DNA from: an uncultured Bacteroidota bacterium
Lineage (GTDB): Bacteria > Bacteroidota > Bacteroidia > Flavobacteriales > Flavobacteriaceae
DNA length: 64,000 nt
Reading direction: 5' to 3'
NCBI GenBank assembly: GCA_902626585.1
Contig: CACOGA010000007.1
Span: forward strand, 1 to 64,000
Shown: piece after piece, positions 29,782 to 39,364 of the stretch
How the letters are laid out: each line of letters starts with the position of its first letter
How positions within the stretch are numbered: position 1 is the stretch's first letter
Program-made: the position numbers and the translations under genes
The notes under the pieces: generated by a model
What the model saw: only the letters and a program-made list of their open reading frames with translations
What the model was told of the DNA's origin: nothing
The model's database searches: none

Positions 29782-29873
29782 CACTAATAGCGAACAAACC
29801 TTATGCCAGTCTTTAATATAATACAAACAATAACAGGTTTAATTTAATTATTAAATGCATTATCTTTGGTGTA

Positions 29874-31004
29874 ATGAGATATTTATTGATCTTATTTGTT
29901 GTTTTAGCTTTTAATGCTAATGCCCAATCTGATTTTGGATCATCATTTAATCCAACATATGGGATAGTACAACCAAATATACCCCAAGATTACTATCAGG
30001 AAGCAAACGGAAAATCTTCAGACAACTTAAAGGAGGCATTGCATCAAATCATTTCAAATCATTCCGTCTTTCCTTACACATCATCATCAACAGACACTTG
30101 GGATATATTACAATTGTCAGATCAAGACCCAGAAAATCACGAAAATATGATACTCGTATATACTGGTCGTTCTCAGGACAAAGGGTATCGAGATGGTTCG
30201 GGTAACTATTCCCAGTATGAAAATGGAAATGGTACTCAAAGTAATTCATGGAACAGAGAACATGTTTGGCCCAAATCTCACGGATTTCCAAATGAAGATG
30301 ATAATGCATACACTGATGTTCATAATTTAAAGCCTTCAGATCGATCTGTTAACAGCTCAAGAGGAACAAAGGATTATGATTATGGTGGAAGTCAGCATTC
30401 AGAGGCTACTGAATGTTTGACAGACTCTGATAGCTGGGAGCCATCAGATTCTGTCAAAGGGGATATTGCTAGGATTTTGTTTTACATGGTGGTTAGATAT
30501 GATCCAGGATACGATCACAACAACAATCCTTTTGATTTAGAGCTTGTTGATTATACAACTCCAAATAACAATGATCCAATATTGGGTAAATTATCCTCTT
30601 TAATCCAATGGCATTATGATGACCCAGTTGATGACTTTGAAATTAATAGAAATGAAATTATTTATGGATTTCAAGAAAATAGAAATCCGTTCATAGACCA
30701 TCCAAATCTTGTTGGTTTTTTATGGGGAGAAAATATCGGAGAAAATTGGAATGAGAATTTAGGATTGCAAAATAATTTGACTAAAAACACGATTATTTAT
30801 CCAAATCCTACAATGGGTGTTTTAAACTTTGGTGAAATATTAGTGAATAATAGAATTCAAATTTTCTCTTCCGAGGGAGTTAAGGTTTATGACAAATTAA
30901 TTACTAATTCAAATTCAATTAATTTAGATTTAAAATCTGGGTTCTATCTCCTAAAAATGTCCGATAATTCAAGGGTTTTAAACCACAAAATTATAATTAA
31001 ATAA
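29874..31004 (+). CDS. Secreted endonuclease I (EndA/NucM family) with T9SS sorting domain
   Basis: NREHVWPKSHGFP...DVHNLKPSDRSVNSSRGTKDYDYGG; C-terminal IIYPNPTMGVLNF...SGFYLLKM. Confidence 0.92.
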   Translation: MRYLLILFVVLAFNANAQSDFGSSFNPTYGIVQPNIPQDYYQEANGKSSDNLKEALHQIISNHSVFPYTSSSTDTWDILQLSDQDPENHENMILVYTGRSQDKGYRDGSGNYSQYENGNGTQSNSWNREHVWPKSHGFPNEDDNAYTDVHNLKPSDRSVNSSRGTKDYDYGGSQHSEATECLTDSDSWEPSDSVKGDIARILFYMVVRYDPGYDHNNNPFDLELVDYTTPNNNDPILGKLSSLIQWHYDDPVDDFEINRNEIIYGFQENRNPFIDHPNLVGFLWGENIGENWNENLGLQNNLTKNTIIYPNPTMGVLNFGEILVNNRIQIFSSEGVKVYDKLITNSNSINLDLKSGFYLLKMSDNSRVLNHKIIIK

Positions 31005-31940
31005 ATGAATTTAGCTTTAATTTTTTTAGGATTTTTTTTGCTAGTTATTGGAGGTGAATTCATTGTTAGAGCATCAGTAGCCCTATCCCTAAGGTTTAAT
31101 ATTTCAAAGTTTGTGATTGGAATGACAGTTGTTTCTTTTGCAACTTCCTTGCCTGAACTAATAGTAAGTATTAACGCAGCTTTAAATAACTCTCCATCTA
31201 TTGCCATAAATAATGTGGTAGGTTCAAACATAGCTAATATCGGACTTGTTTTAGCTTTAATAGCGTTACTTAGTAATATATCAGTTAATGAAAAATCATT
31301 TAGAAGAGATTGGTCGTGGATGTTTTTTCTTTCAATTATGTTATGGCTATTTATAATTACGGATAATGAATTGGACGGTTTTGAAGGTTTTTTGCTAATT
31401 ACATTTTTGGTGAATTTTGTATATAACGTTTTAAAAAAATCTGATTCTGTTGAATTATTAAATGATGTTGATGATAAACTTAAGCTAACCTCAAATTTTA
31501 AAATCTTGGTATGGTTATTTATTTCGTCACTAACCCTCTATTTCGGAGCTGAATTCCTGGTCGATGGTGCTGTTAAATTCGCTAATCAAATTAATATAAG
31601 CGAGGCAGTTATCTCAGTTTCGATTGTGGCGATTGGAACCAGTATTCCAGAATTGGCAGCTTCTTTAGTAGCAATTGCAAAAAACGAAAAGGGTATTTCC
31701 GTGGGAAATTTAATAGGTTCAAATATTTTCAATATCGGATCCGTGTTAGGAATTACAGCAATAATTAAAGATATACCTATTGCTCAAGAAATAATCGAAC
31801 GAGATATTATATGGATGATAGTCTTCACTGTGTTAATCATGGTTTTAGCTGTTTTACCAGAGAAAAATAAGATTTCAAAATATAAGGGTCTTATTATGCT
31901 TCTAGGATACTTCGTTTTCATATTTCTAGCATTTGCATAA
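31005..31940 (+). CDS. Calcium/sodium antiporter (YrbG/CaCA family)
   Basis: Two alpha repeats: ATSLPELIVSINAAL...VGSNIANIG and GTSIPELAASLVAI...IGSNIFNIGSVLG. Confidence 0.95.
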   Translation: MNLALIFLGFFLLVIGGEFIVRASVALSLRFNISKFVIGMTVVSFATSLPELIVSINAALNNSPSIAINNVVGSNIANIGLVLALIALLSNISVNEKSFRRDWSWMFFLSIMLWLFIITDNELDGFEGFLLITFLVNFVYNVLKKSDSVELLNDVDDKLKLTSNFKILVWLFISSLTLYFGAEFLVDGAVKFANQINISEAVISVSIVAIGTSIPELAASLVAIAKNEKGISVGNLIGSNIFNIGSVLGITAIIKDIPIAQEIIERDIIWMIVFTVLIMVLAVLPEKNKISKYKGLIMLLGYFVFIFLAFA

Positions 31941-31972
31941 AAAAAAGGAATTATTTTCATAATTCCTTTTTT
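31941..31972. terminator. Bidirectional terminator between convergent antiporter and glutamine synthetase genes
   Basis: 14-bp perfect inverted repeat AAAAAAGGAATTAT-TTTC-ATAATTCCTTTTTT. Confidence 0.88.
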
Positions 31973-31989
31973 AAAAAATTGAATTTAAA

Positions 31990-32994
31990 CTATGCAGATT
32001 TTACAGTCTTTATAATTCGGGCAGCAATTTTATACGGATCGGCATTTGACGCAGGACGTCTATCCTCAAGCCAACCTTTATAACCCTTCTCAACGGTTAT
32101 AATGGGAATTCTAATCGATGCACCTCTGTCAGAAACTCCATAACTAAACTGATCAATAGATTGAGTCTCATGAAGACCTGTTAATCTTTGTTCATTATAT
32201 GCGCCATAAACAGCTATGTGTTCGTCTACCACTGGTCTAAAAGCTTCACATATTTTTTCATATGTTTCTTTTGAACCACATGTTCTTAAAGTATTATTAG
32301 AGAAATTTGCATGCATGCCAGATCCGTTCCAATCACCCTTGATTGGTTTAGGGTGATATTCAATATAGTAACCGTAATCTTCAGTTAGCCTGTCGAGAAT
32401 ATACCTAGCCACCCATAATTGGTCACCAGCGTTCTTAGCACCCTTTCCAAATACCTGAAATTCCCATTGTCCACAAGCTACTTCTTGATTAATTCCTTCA
32501 ATATTAATTCCTGCAGCGAGGCAAATATCAGCATGATCCTCAACAAGTTGTCTGCCGTGTGTATTTTTTCCTCCTACTGAACAATAATATAACCCTTGAG
32601 GACCTGGGTATCCACCTGGTGGAAAGCCTAGGGGTAAGTCTGTATCTGTGTCCATTATGAAATATTCTTGTTCAAATCCAAACCAAAAATCATTATCGTC
32701 ATCATCAATAGTTGCTCTACCATTGGAGACATGTGGAGAACCATCAGGGTTCATAACTTCTGTCATGACAAGAAAACCATTTTCCCTTGTGGGATCCGGG
32801 AAAATTGCAACAGGCTTCAACAGGCAATCTGATGAACCTCCTTCTGCCTGCTGAGTGGAACTTCCATCAAATGCCCACACTGGGCAACTTTCTAGTTTTC
32901 CGTCAAAATCTTTCAAGATTTTTGTTTTACTACGCATGTTTTGCGTAGGAACATATCCGTCAAGCCAGATATATTCTAATTTTGCTGTACTCAT
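31990..32994 (-). CDS. Glutamine synthetase, eukaryotic-like type II (GSII)
   Basis: 334 aa; LEYIWLDGYVPTQNMRSKTKIL, WAFDGSSTQQAEGGSSDCLLKPVA, GWLEDRRPASNADPY. Confidence 0.93.
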   Translation of the reverse strand: MSTAKLEYIWLDGYVPTQNMRSKTKILKDFDGKLESCPVWAFDGSSTQQAEGGSSDCLLKPVAIFPDPTRENGFLVMTEVMNPDGSPHVSNGRATIDDDDNDFWFGFEQEYFIMDTDTDLPLGFPPGGYPGPQGLYYCSVGGKNTHGRQLVEDHADICLAAGINIEGINQEVACGQWEFQVFGKGAKNAGDQLWVARYILDRLTEDYGYYIEYHPKPIKGDWNGSGMHANFSNNTLRTCGSKETYEKICEAFRPVVDEHIAVYGAYNEQRLTGLHETQSIDQFSYGVSDRGASIRIPIITVEKGYKGWLEDRRPASNADPYKIAARIIKTVKSA

Positions 32995-33264
32995 TTTAAT
33001 TTTCTATTAGTTAATTACCGATTTTAAAGATTGCATAATATATCAATAAATTTGAAATTCATTAAATATTTTTTTCTGCTTTTGAAATATATTTATAAAC
33101 ATTTCAACCAAAACAATTTGTTCATATGAATAATGTAATTTTTGCCGATTACAACACCTTATTGTTAATAACATAATTTTCTTTTTTACTATTTTAATAA
33201 TCTTAGTAGTCCCTACACTAAATTTTTTGTCTTTTCTTTAATACTTTTGTGGTCAAGTTACACA

Positions 33265-34449
33265 ATGATAAATTCAAAAACATCCGACAAATACATGAAG
33301 CGAGGGGTATCAGCTTCCAAAGAGGATGTACACAATGCAATTAAAAATTTAGACAAAGGACTTTTTCCAAAAGCCTTCTGTAAAATTGTTCCAGATTTTT
33401 TAACGGGAAGCCAACAGCATTGTATAGTTATGCACGCTGATGGTGCTGGTACAAAAAGTTCATTGGCATACATGTATTGGAAAGAAACTGGTGATCTATC
33501 GGTTTGGAAGGGAATTGCCCAGGATGCTCTAATTATGAATATTGATGATCTTATTTGTGTCGGGGCTACCGATAACATTATGCTTTCATCTACAATTGGA
33601 AGAAATAAAAATAAAATTCCGGGTAATGTAATATCCGCCATAATTAATGGTACTAAAGAATTAGTCGACGATTTGCAAAAGTATGACATTAATATTCACA
33701 TGACTGGTGGAGAAACCGCTGATGTTGGTGATCTTGTCAGAACTATTATTGTCGACAGTACCGTTGTTGGAAGAATAAAAAAAGACGAAGTAATTGATAA
33801 TTCTAAGATTTCTAGTGGAAATGTAATCATTGGATTATCATCATATGGAAAATCAACATATGAGTTAGAATATAACAGCGGAATTGGCAGTAACGGACTA
33901 ACATCTGCTAGACACGATGTATTTAACAAGATTTTAGCCGAAAAATACCCTGAAAGCTACGATCCTGACATTCCAGAGGACCTAGTTTACTCTGGAACAA
34001 GACAATTAACCGAAAAGTTGACTGAGATTGATATAGATGCCGGAAAATTGGTTTTATCTCCCACCAGAACCTATGCACCAGTTATTAAAGACATTATCAA
34101 ATCGGTTGGCAACAAAAATATAAATGGAATTATTCATTGCAGTGGTGGGGCTCAAACTAAAATACTTCACTTCTTGGATGATAATTTACATGTTATAAAA
34201 GATAACATGTTTGAGGTTCCATATTTATTTAAATTAATACAAAAGGAATCAAAAACTAGCTGGGAAGAGATGTATAAGGTGTTTAATTGTGGGCATCGAA
34301 TGGAATTATATATTGAACCACGATTTGCTGATGAAATAATCAGTATTTCAAATTCTTATAATATAGAAGCAAAAATTATAGGTAAGGTTGTAGGTTCAGA
34401 CGAAAAAAAACTCAGTATAAAGTCAGAATATGGGGAGTTTAATTATTAA
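33265..34449 (+). CDS. purM: AIR synthase (PurM-like phosphoribosylformylglycinamidine cyclo-ligase), Bacteroidota-type
   Basis: MINSKTSDKYMKRGVSASKEDV; ADGAGTKSSLAY; MTGGETADVGDLVRT; GLSSYGKSTYE. Confidence 0.85.
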   Translation: MINSKTSDKYMKRGVSASKEDVHNAIKNLDKGLFPKAFCKIVPDFLTGSQQHCIVMHADGAGTKSSLAYMYWKETGDLSVWKGIAQDALIMNIDDLICVGATDNIMLSSTIGRNKNKIPGNVISAIINGTKELVDDLQKYDINIHMTGGETADVGDLVRTIIVDSTVVGRIKKDEVIDNSKISSGNVIIGLSSYGKSTYELEYNSGIGSNGLTSARHDVFNKILAEKYPESYDPDIPEDLVYSGTRQLTEKLTEIDIDAGKLVLSPTRTYAPVIKDIIKSVGNKNINGIIHCSGGAQTKILHFLDDNLHVIKDNMFEVPYLFKLIQKESKTSWEEMYKVFNCGHRMELYIEPRFADEIISISNSYNIEAKIIGKVVGSDEKKLSIKSEYGEFNY

Positions 34450-34477
34450 ATTAGAAAAGTCCTGAAAAAATAAAGCA

Positions 34478-35545
34478 GTGCTAGAAAAGTTAAAATTAAT
34501 TGAAAATAGATTTTCGGAATTGGGTGAGTTAATTATTCAGCCTGATATCATCTCTGACCAAAAAAAATATATTCAGATTTCCAAAGAATATAAAGACACA
34601 AAAAAAATTATTGATAAGGGTGAAATTTATAGAAACCTGTTGGCTAATAAATCTGAAGCACAGGATATAATTTCTGTTGAGAAAGACGATGAAATGATTG
34701 AAATGGCCAAAATGCAACTTGAAGAAGTTGAAAACGAGCTGCCCAAAATCGAGGAAGAACTTAAAGTTTTATTAATTCCTAAAGACCCCGATGATTCAAA
34801 AAATGTGGTTGTAGAAATAAGGGCTGGTACCGGTGGTGATGAGGCAAGTATTTTTGCAGGTGATTTATATAGAATGTATTCTAAATTTTCTGAATCAAAA
34901 AATTGGTCGGTTAATTTAGTTGATTTAAATGAAGGTACATCTGGGGGTTATAAAGAAATTATTTTTGAAGTAAACGGAGAAGATGTTTATGGAAATTTAA
35001 AATTTGAAGCTGGTGTTCATAGAGTTCAAAGGGTTCCTCAAACAGAAACCCAAGGAAGGGTACATACAAGTGCAGCAACAGTGATTGTCTTACCTGAAGC
35101 TGAAGAGTTTGATGTCGAACTTGATATGCAAGATGTTAGAATCGAAAGGACTACCTCAACAGGACCTGGAGGCCAGTCTGTAAATACAACTTATTCAGCT
35201 ATTAAATTACATCACGAGCCAACCGGAATTATTGTAAGTTGCCAAGATCAAAAATCCCAGCATAAAAATCTTGATAAGGCATTGAAAGTTTTAAGAACAC
35301 GCCTCTATGAGTTAGAGGTTGAAAAAAGGAGGCAGGCTGATTCTTTAAAAAGAAAAAGTATGGTATCTTCAGGTGATAGAAGTGCAAAAATCAGAACATA
35401 TAATTATCCACAAGGAAGGGTTACAGAGCATAGAATAGGATTAACTTTATACGATTTACCAAAGATTATAAATGGTGATATTCAAAAAATCATAGATGAG
35501 CTTATGTTAGCTGAAAATTCGGAGATTTTAAAAGCAAATAATTAA
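34478..35545 (+). CDS. prfA: Peptide chain release factor 1
   Basis: [11 protein letters not shown] loop [18 protein letters not shown] start. Confidence 0.96.
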   Translation: MLEKLKLIENRFSELGELIIQPDIISDQKKYIQISKEYKDTKKIIDKGEIYRNLLANKSEAQDIISVEKDDEMIEMAKMQLEEVENELPKIEEELKVLLIPKDPDDSKNVVVEIRAGTGGDEASIFAGDLYRMYSKFSESKNWSVNLVDLNEGTSGGYKEIIFEVNGEDVYGNLKFEAGVHRVQRVPQTETQGRVHTSAATVIVLPEAEEFDVELDMQDVRIERTTSTGPGGQSVNTTYSAIKLHHEPTGIIVSCQDQKSQHKNLDKALKVLRTRLYELEVEKRRQADSLKRKSMVSSGDRSAKIRTYNYPQGRVTEHRIGLTLYDLPKIINGDIQKIIDELMLAENSEILKANN

Positions 35546-36376
35546 ATGAAACCAGAGGATTTAATAGCTCAGATAAATAAAAAAGATTCTTTTCTGTGTA
35601 TTGGTCTTGATACGGATATGAATAAAATTCCAAAATTTTTATTAAGTGAAGATGATCCAATTTTTTCATTTAATAAGTCAATTATAGACTCTACAAATAA
35701 GTACTGTATTGCATACAAAATAAACACAGCATTTTACGAATCCTTAGGAGCCAAGGGATGGACATCAATGCAAAAAACAGTCGATTATATTAATAAAAAC
35801 TTTCCTCAGATATTTACAATCGCTGATGCAAAGAGAGGTGATATCGGAAATACGAGTAAAATGTATGCTAAGTCTTTTTTTGGAGAAATGAATTTTGACA
35901 GCATTACTGTAAATCCTTACATGGGTTCAGACTCAGTTAAACCATTTTTAGAATTCGAAAATAAGTTTACAATTATTCTTGGTTTGACATCAAACATCGG
36001 AGCAGATGACATCCAGCTTAAAACCACCAATAATGATTTCGTTTTTATGGAAATGATAAAATCATGTAGCCTATGGGGAAATCAAAATAATATGATGTTC
36101 GTTGTTGGAGCAACAAAATCTGAGTATATTGAAAAAATTAGAAATCTCATTCCAAATCATTTTTTATTAATTCCAGGAGTTGGAGCACAAGGAGGAGATT
36201 TAAAGGAAGTATGCAAATTTGCTCTAAATGATAACATTGGAATCATTGTTAATTCTTCCAGATCTATTATTTATGCCTCTGTAGATGAAAATTTTGCGAT
36301 TGAGGCTGCTAAACAGGCTATGATTCTTCAAAATGAAATGAAAGCAATACTTTCGGAAAGAAAACAAAATTCATGA
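35546..36376 (+). CDS. pyrF: Orotidine 5'-phosphate decarboxylase (type 2)
   Basis: CIGLDTDMNKIP; DAKRGDIGNTSKMYA; LIPGVGAQGGD. Confidence 0.95.
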   Translation: MKPEDLIAQINKKDSFLCIGLDTDMNKIPKFLLSEDDPIFSFNKSIIDSTNKYCIAYKINTAFYESLGAKGWTSMQKTVDYINKNFPQIFTIADAKRGDIGNTSKMYAKSFFGEMNFDSITVNPYMGSDSVKPFLEFENKFTIILGLTSNIGADDIQLKTTNNDFVFMEMIKSCSLWGNQNNMMFVVGATKSEYIEKIRNLIPNHFLLIPGVGAQGGDLKEVCKFALNDNIGIIVNSSRSIIYASVDENFAIEAAKQAMILQNEMKAILSERKQNS

Positions 36377-37290
36377 AATTATCAACTCTTTACTATTTGA
36401 TATTTTTTTTCTTTTTTTTCTCCCACTCTCAGAATAATAGCAACTCAGATTATGTACAAGTTTTAGGAATTATTCAAGATGCAGGTTATCCTCACATTGG
36501 TTGTGAGAAAGATTGTTGTAAGACGGTTAGTCCAGGAGAATATTTTGTCAGTTGCCTAGGTTTGGTTGATAAAAAAAATAATAAGAGATATTTGTTTGAT
36601 GCCACACCAGACATGCATAACCAGTTAAATTTACTCGAGAAATTTCCTGATGGAAATTTAATTGATGGTATTTTTCTAACTCATGCTCATATTGGTCACT
36701 ATACTGGATTAATGTATTTAGGACGTGAGGGGCTAGGTGGTAGTAATGTCAAAGTATATGCCCTAAAAAAGATGGCTAATTTTCTAAAAAAAAATGGTCC
36801 TTGGGAACAGCTTGTAAAATTGAAAAATATTTCGATTCAAACAATATCCAATAAGGACTTTGTAAAACTTTCAGAAAATATCTTTGTAATCCCTTTAAAG
36901 GTCCCCCACAGAGATGAGTATTCTGAAACTGTGGGTTATAAAATAATCGGTAAATCAAAAAAAATACTTTTTATTCCTGATATTGATAAATGGGATGAAT
37001 GGGAGAAAAGTATAATTGACGAGGTGAAACTTGTTGATTATGCTTTTATAGATGGAACTTTTTATAATGGATCTGAACTTAATAGGGACATGAGTGAAAT
37101 ACCCCATCCCTCAGTAGAAGAAACACTACAATTATTTTTGGATCAACCAGTCGAGGAGAGAAATAAAATCTTTTTTATACACATCAACCACACCAACCCT
37201 ATTTTAACCAATAAAAATGGTATTGCTGATATAATTGAGAGTTTAGGTTTTAATATCGCTAAAAGGGGATTAAAATTGACTTTAGATTAG
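36373..37290 (+). CDS. Exported PqqB-like MBL-fold hydrolase
   Basis: Signal peptide; VQVLGIIQDAGYPHIGCEKDCC; FLTHAHIGHYTGLMYLGREGLG. Confidence 0.85.
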   Translation: MKLSTLYYLIFFFFFFSHSQNNSNSDYVQVLGIIQDAGYPHIGCEKDCCKTVSPGEYFVSCLGLVDKKNNKRYLFDATPDMHNQLNLLEKFPDGNLIDGIFLTHAHIGHYTGLMYLGREGLGGSNVKVYALKKMANFLKKNGPWEQLVKLKNISIQTISNKDFVKLSENIFVIPLKVPHRDEYSETVGYKIIGKSKKILFIPDIDKWDEWEKSIIDEVKLVDYAFIDGTFYNGSELNRDMSEIPHPSVEETLQLFLDQPVEERNKIFFIHINHTNPILTNKNGIADIIESLGFNIAKRGLKLTLD

Positions 37291-37350
37291 TCTAAAAATG
37301 AAAAAACTTATTAGGAATTTTTCTATTTAAGGTTATATCTTTGAATTCAA

Positions 37351-37770
37351 GTGAATTGGCATTGTAAACATACTTGGCGTAAGGCATCTGTAAATACCTT
37401 GTGGTGCTTACTTGGATGCAGCATCGGGGATTTTGGAACTATTTTTTACTTTCAAAATATTGATCACTCCCTTCTCACTTGGCAAATAATGGCCCTAGCG
37501 ATTGTAAATGGACTATTAACCAGTATTTTACTAGAAACATTTATACTAGCTCGTCAGATGATTCTGAAAGAGGCCTTTAAAGTTGCAATCGGAATGAGTT
37601 TTATAAGTATGATTGCAATGGAACTAGCAATGAATATTATCGATATTTTACTAACCGGTGGAGCTAAATTGACGTGGTGGGTCATTCCAATAATGTTGTT
37701 TGTAGGATTTATTACACCACTTCCATACAATTACTATAGATTAAAAAAATGGGGATTTGGTTGCCACTAA
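37351..37770 (+). CDS. DUF4396 membrane protein
   Basis: HCKHTWRKASVNTLWCLLGCSIGDFGTIFYFQ; multiple TM. Confidence 0.8.
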   Translation: MNWHCKHTWRKASVNTLWCLLGCSIGDFGTIFYFQNIDHSLLTWQIMALAIVNGLLTSILLETFILARQMILKEAFKVAIGMSFISMIAMELAMNIIDILLTGGAKLTWWVIPIMLFVGFITPLPYNYYRLKKWGFGCH

Positions 37771-37772
37771 AT

Positions 37773-39353
37773 TTATCTGATTCCTGGTTGTTTTAATTCC
37801 CAATTTTCTTCAGCTTTTTTCTCATCAACCATTTTCTTGACTTCTGATAAAAGCCTTTTTGCATCGTAAATTATTCCGTCTTTAACTGTGAATTTTACAC
37901 CTCCAGCTCTGATAACCTCATTCTTTTCATTTAATTTTATAGCACCCGTACCATATAATGATTTAAAGTTTTGAAGGGGATTTTCTTCTGTTATTACAAA
38001 GTCAGCAAATTTTCCAATCTGTACACTGCCAATTTTATCATCCATATTTAGTGCTTCAGCACCATTTAATGTTGCTGCACGAATAACCTCCAAGGGATGG
38101 AACCCAGCCTCTCTAAGAAGCTCAAGTTCTCTAATATATGCAAAACCATAAAGTTGATATATAAACCCTGAGTCTGAGCCAGTTGAAACTCTACCACCTC
38201 TATTTTTAAACTCGTTAATAAACTTCATCCATAAACTATAATTTTCTCTCCATTGAACTTCTTGCTCAGTACCCCAATAATGCCAGTAAGATCCGTGTGA
38301 AATTCTGCTTGGTTCATAAAATTTCCATAATGAAGGCAGGGTGTAATCCTCATGCCATTCAGCCCTTCTTGCTCTATGTAAATCTCTATTAGCTTCATAG
38401 ATATTAAAAGTTGGAACAATAGTGAAGTCAAGTGAAATAAGTTCATTCATTACATTATTCCAATGTTCAGAACCCGGTTCAGCCGCTTGTTTCCAAAGTT
38501 TCCCGGCTTCTTCAAATCTGTGTTGTTCATTTTGATAATTATAATTTGAAGGGTAGTTCTGAACGGTTTTATCATCGAATAATGCTTCAGGAAGACCATA
38601 CCAATGCTCCATTGAAGTTAGCCCTGATCTTGCAGAATTCAAAACATTCCACCTAGCTACACTCAGCTGTGCATGGTGCATGGCAGAACCTAACCCTAAT
38701 TTTTTATTTTCATCTAGTGCAGCTTTCATGATTTCGGGCTCAGCACCAAAAAATTTAATTCCGTCAGCACCCTTTTTTGCATTTGCTCTAACCCACGTTC
38801 TTGCCATTTCAGGTGTACTTATTGGTAAATCATTTAGCGGGTTGAAGTCTTTACCTTTTTGACCAAAACTCGTATAGGCAAAAATCCTTGGTGCTACTAT
38901 TTTATTTTTAGCACTTAAATTTTTTAAATTGACAGCCCAGTCAACACCTCTTCCACCAGGCTCTCTTATTGTGGTTATTCCATGGGCCATCCATAGTCTA
39001 AATACATAATCATAATTAGCACCTTGTGCGTTTCCTCCAATATGACCATGCATATCAATAAATCCCGGAAGTAGAAACATTCCACTCGCATCTAATTCAT
39101 ATCCCCCGTTTTTAAGTTTTGGCCTTGAAGAATCTTTAATTTTAACACCAGGATAACCAACACTTCTAATATCAACAATTATATTTTTCTCAACTACAAT
39201 ATCCACAGGTCCCTTTGGAGGAGACCCATCTCCGTTGATTAAAGTAACGCCCCTTATTATAAGTTGTTCATACGGTCCATCTCCTAAATATTTATCCTGA
39301 GAAAATACCTGGGTTATAAATAGAAATATGAATATGTTTATTAAATGTTTCAT
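37773..39353 (-). CDS. Secreted amidohydrolase family protein (M38-like)
   Basis: LLPGFIDMHGHIGG; STGSDSGF; AATLNGAEALNMDDKIGSVQIGKFADFVI. Confidence 0.9.
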   Translation of the reverse strand: MKHLINIFIFLFITQVFSQDKYLGDGPYEQLIIRGVTLINGDGSPPKGPVDIVVEKNIIVDIRSVGYPGVKIKDSSRPKLKNGGYELDASGMFLLPGFIDMHGHIGGNAQGANYDYVFRLWMAHGITTIREPGGRGVDWAVNLKNLSAKNKIVAPRIFAYTSFGQKGKDFNPLNDLPISTPEMARTWVRANAKKGADGIKFFGAEPEIMKAALDENKKLGLGSAMHHAQLSVARWNVLNSARSGLTSMEHWYGLPEALFDDKTVQNYPSNYNYQNEQHRFEEAGKLWKQAAEPGSEHWNNVMNELISLDFTIVPTFNIYEANRDLHRARRAEWHEDYTLPSLWKFYEPSRISHGSYWHYWGTEQEVQWRENYSLWMKFINEFKNRGGRVSTGSDSGFIYQLYGFAYIRELELLREAGFHPLEVIRAATLNGAEALNMDDKIGSVQIGKFADFVITEENPLQNFKSLYGTGAIKLNEKNEVIRAGGVKFTVKDGIIYDAKRLLSEVKKMVDEKKAEENWELKQPGIR

Positions 39354-39364
39354 GTTTTTAAAAA

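Noticed and set aside
36373-37290. PQQ biosynthesis locus
   Set aside because: Only a divergent PqqB-like protein; no other pqq genes present.
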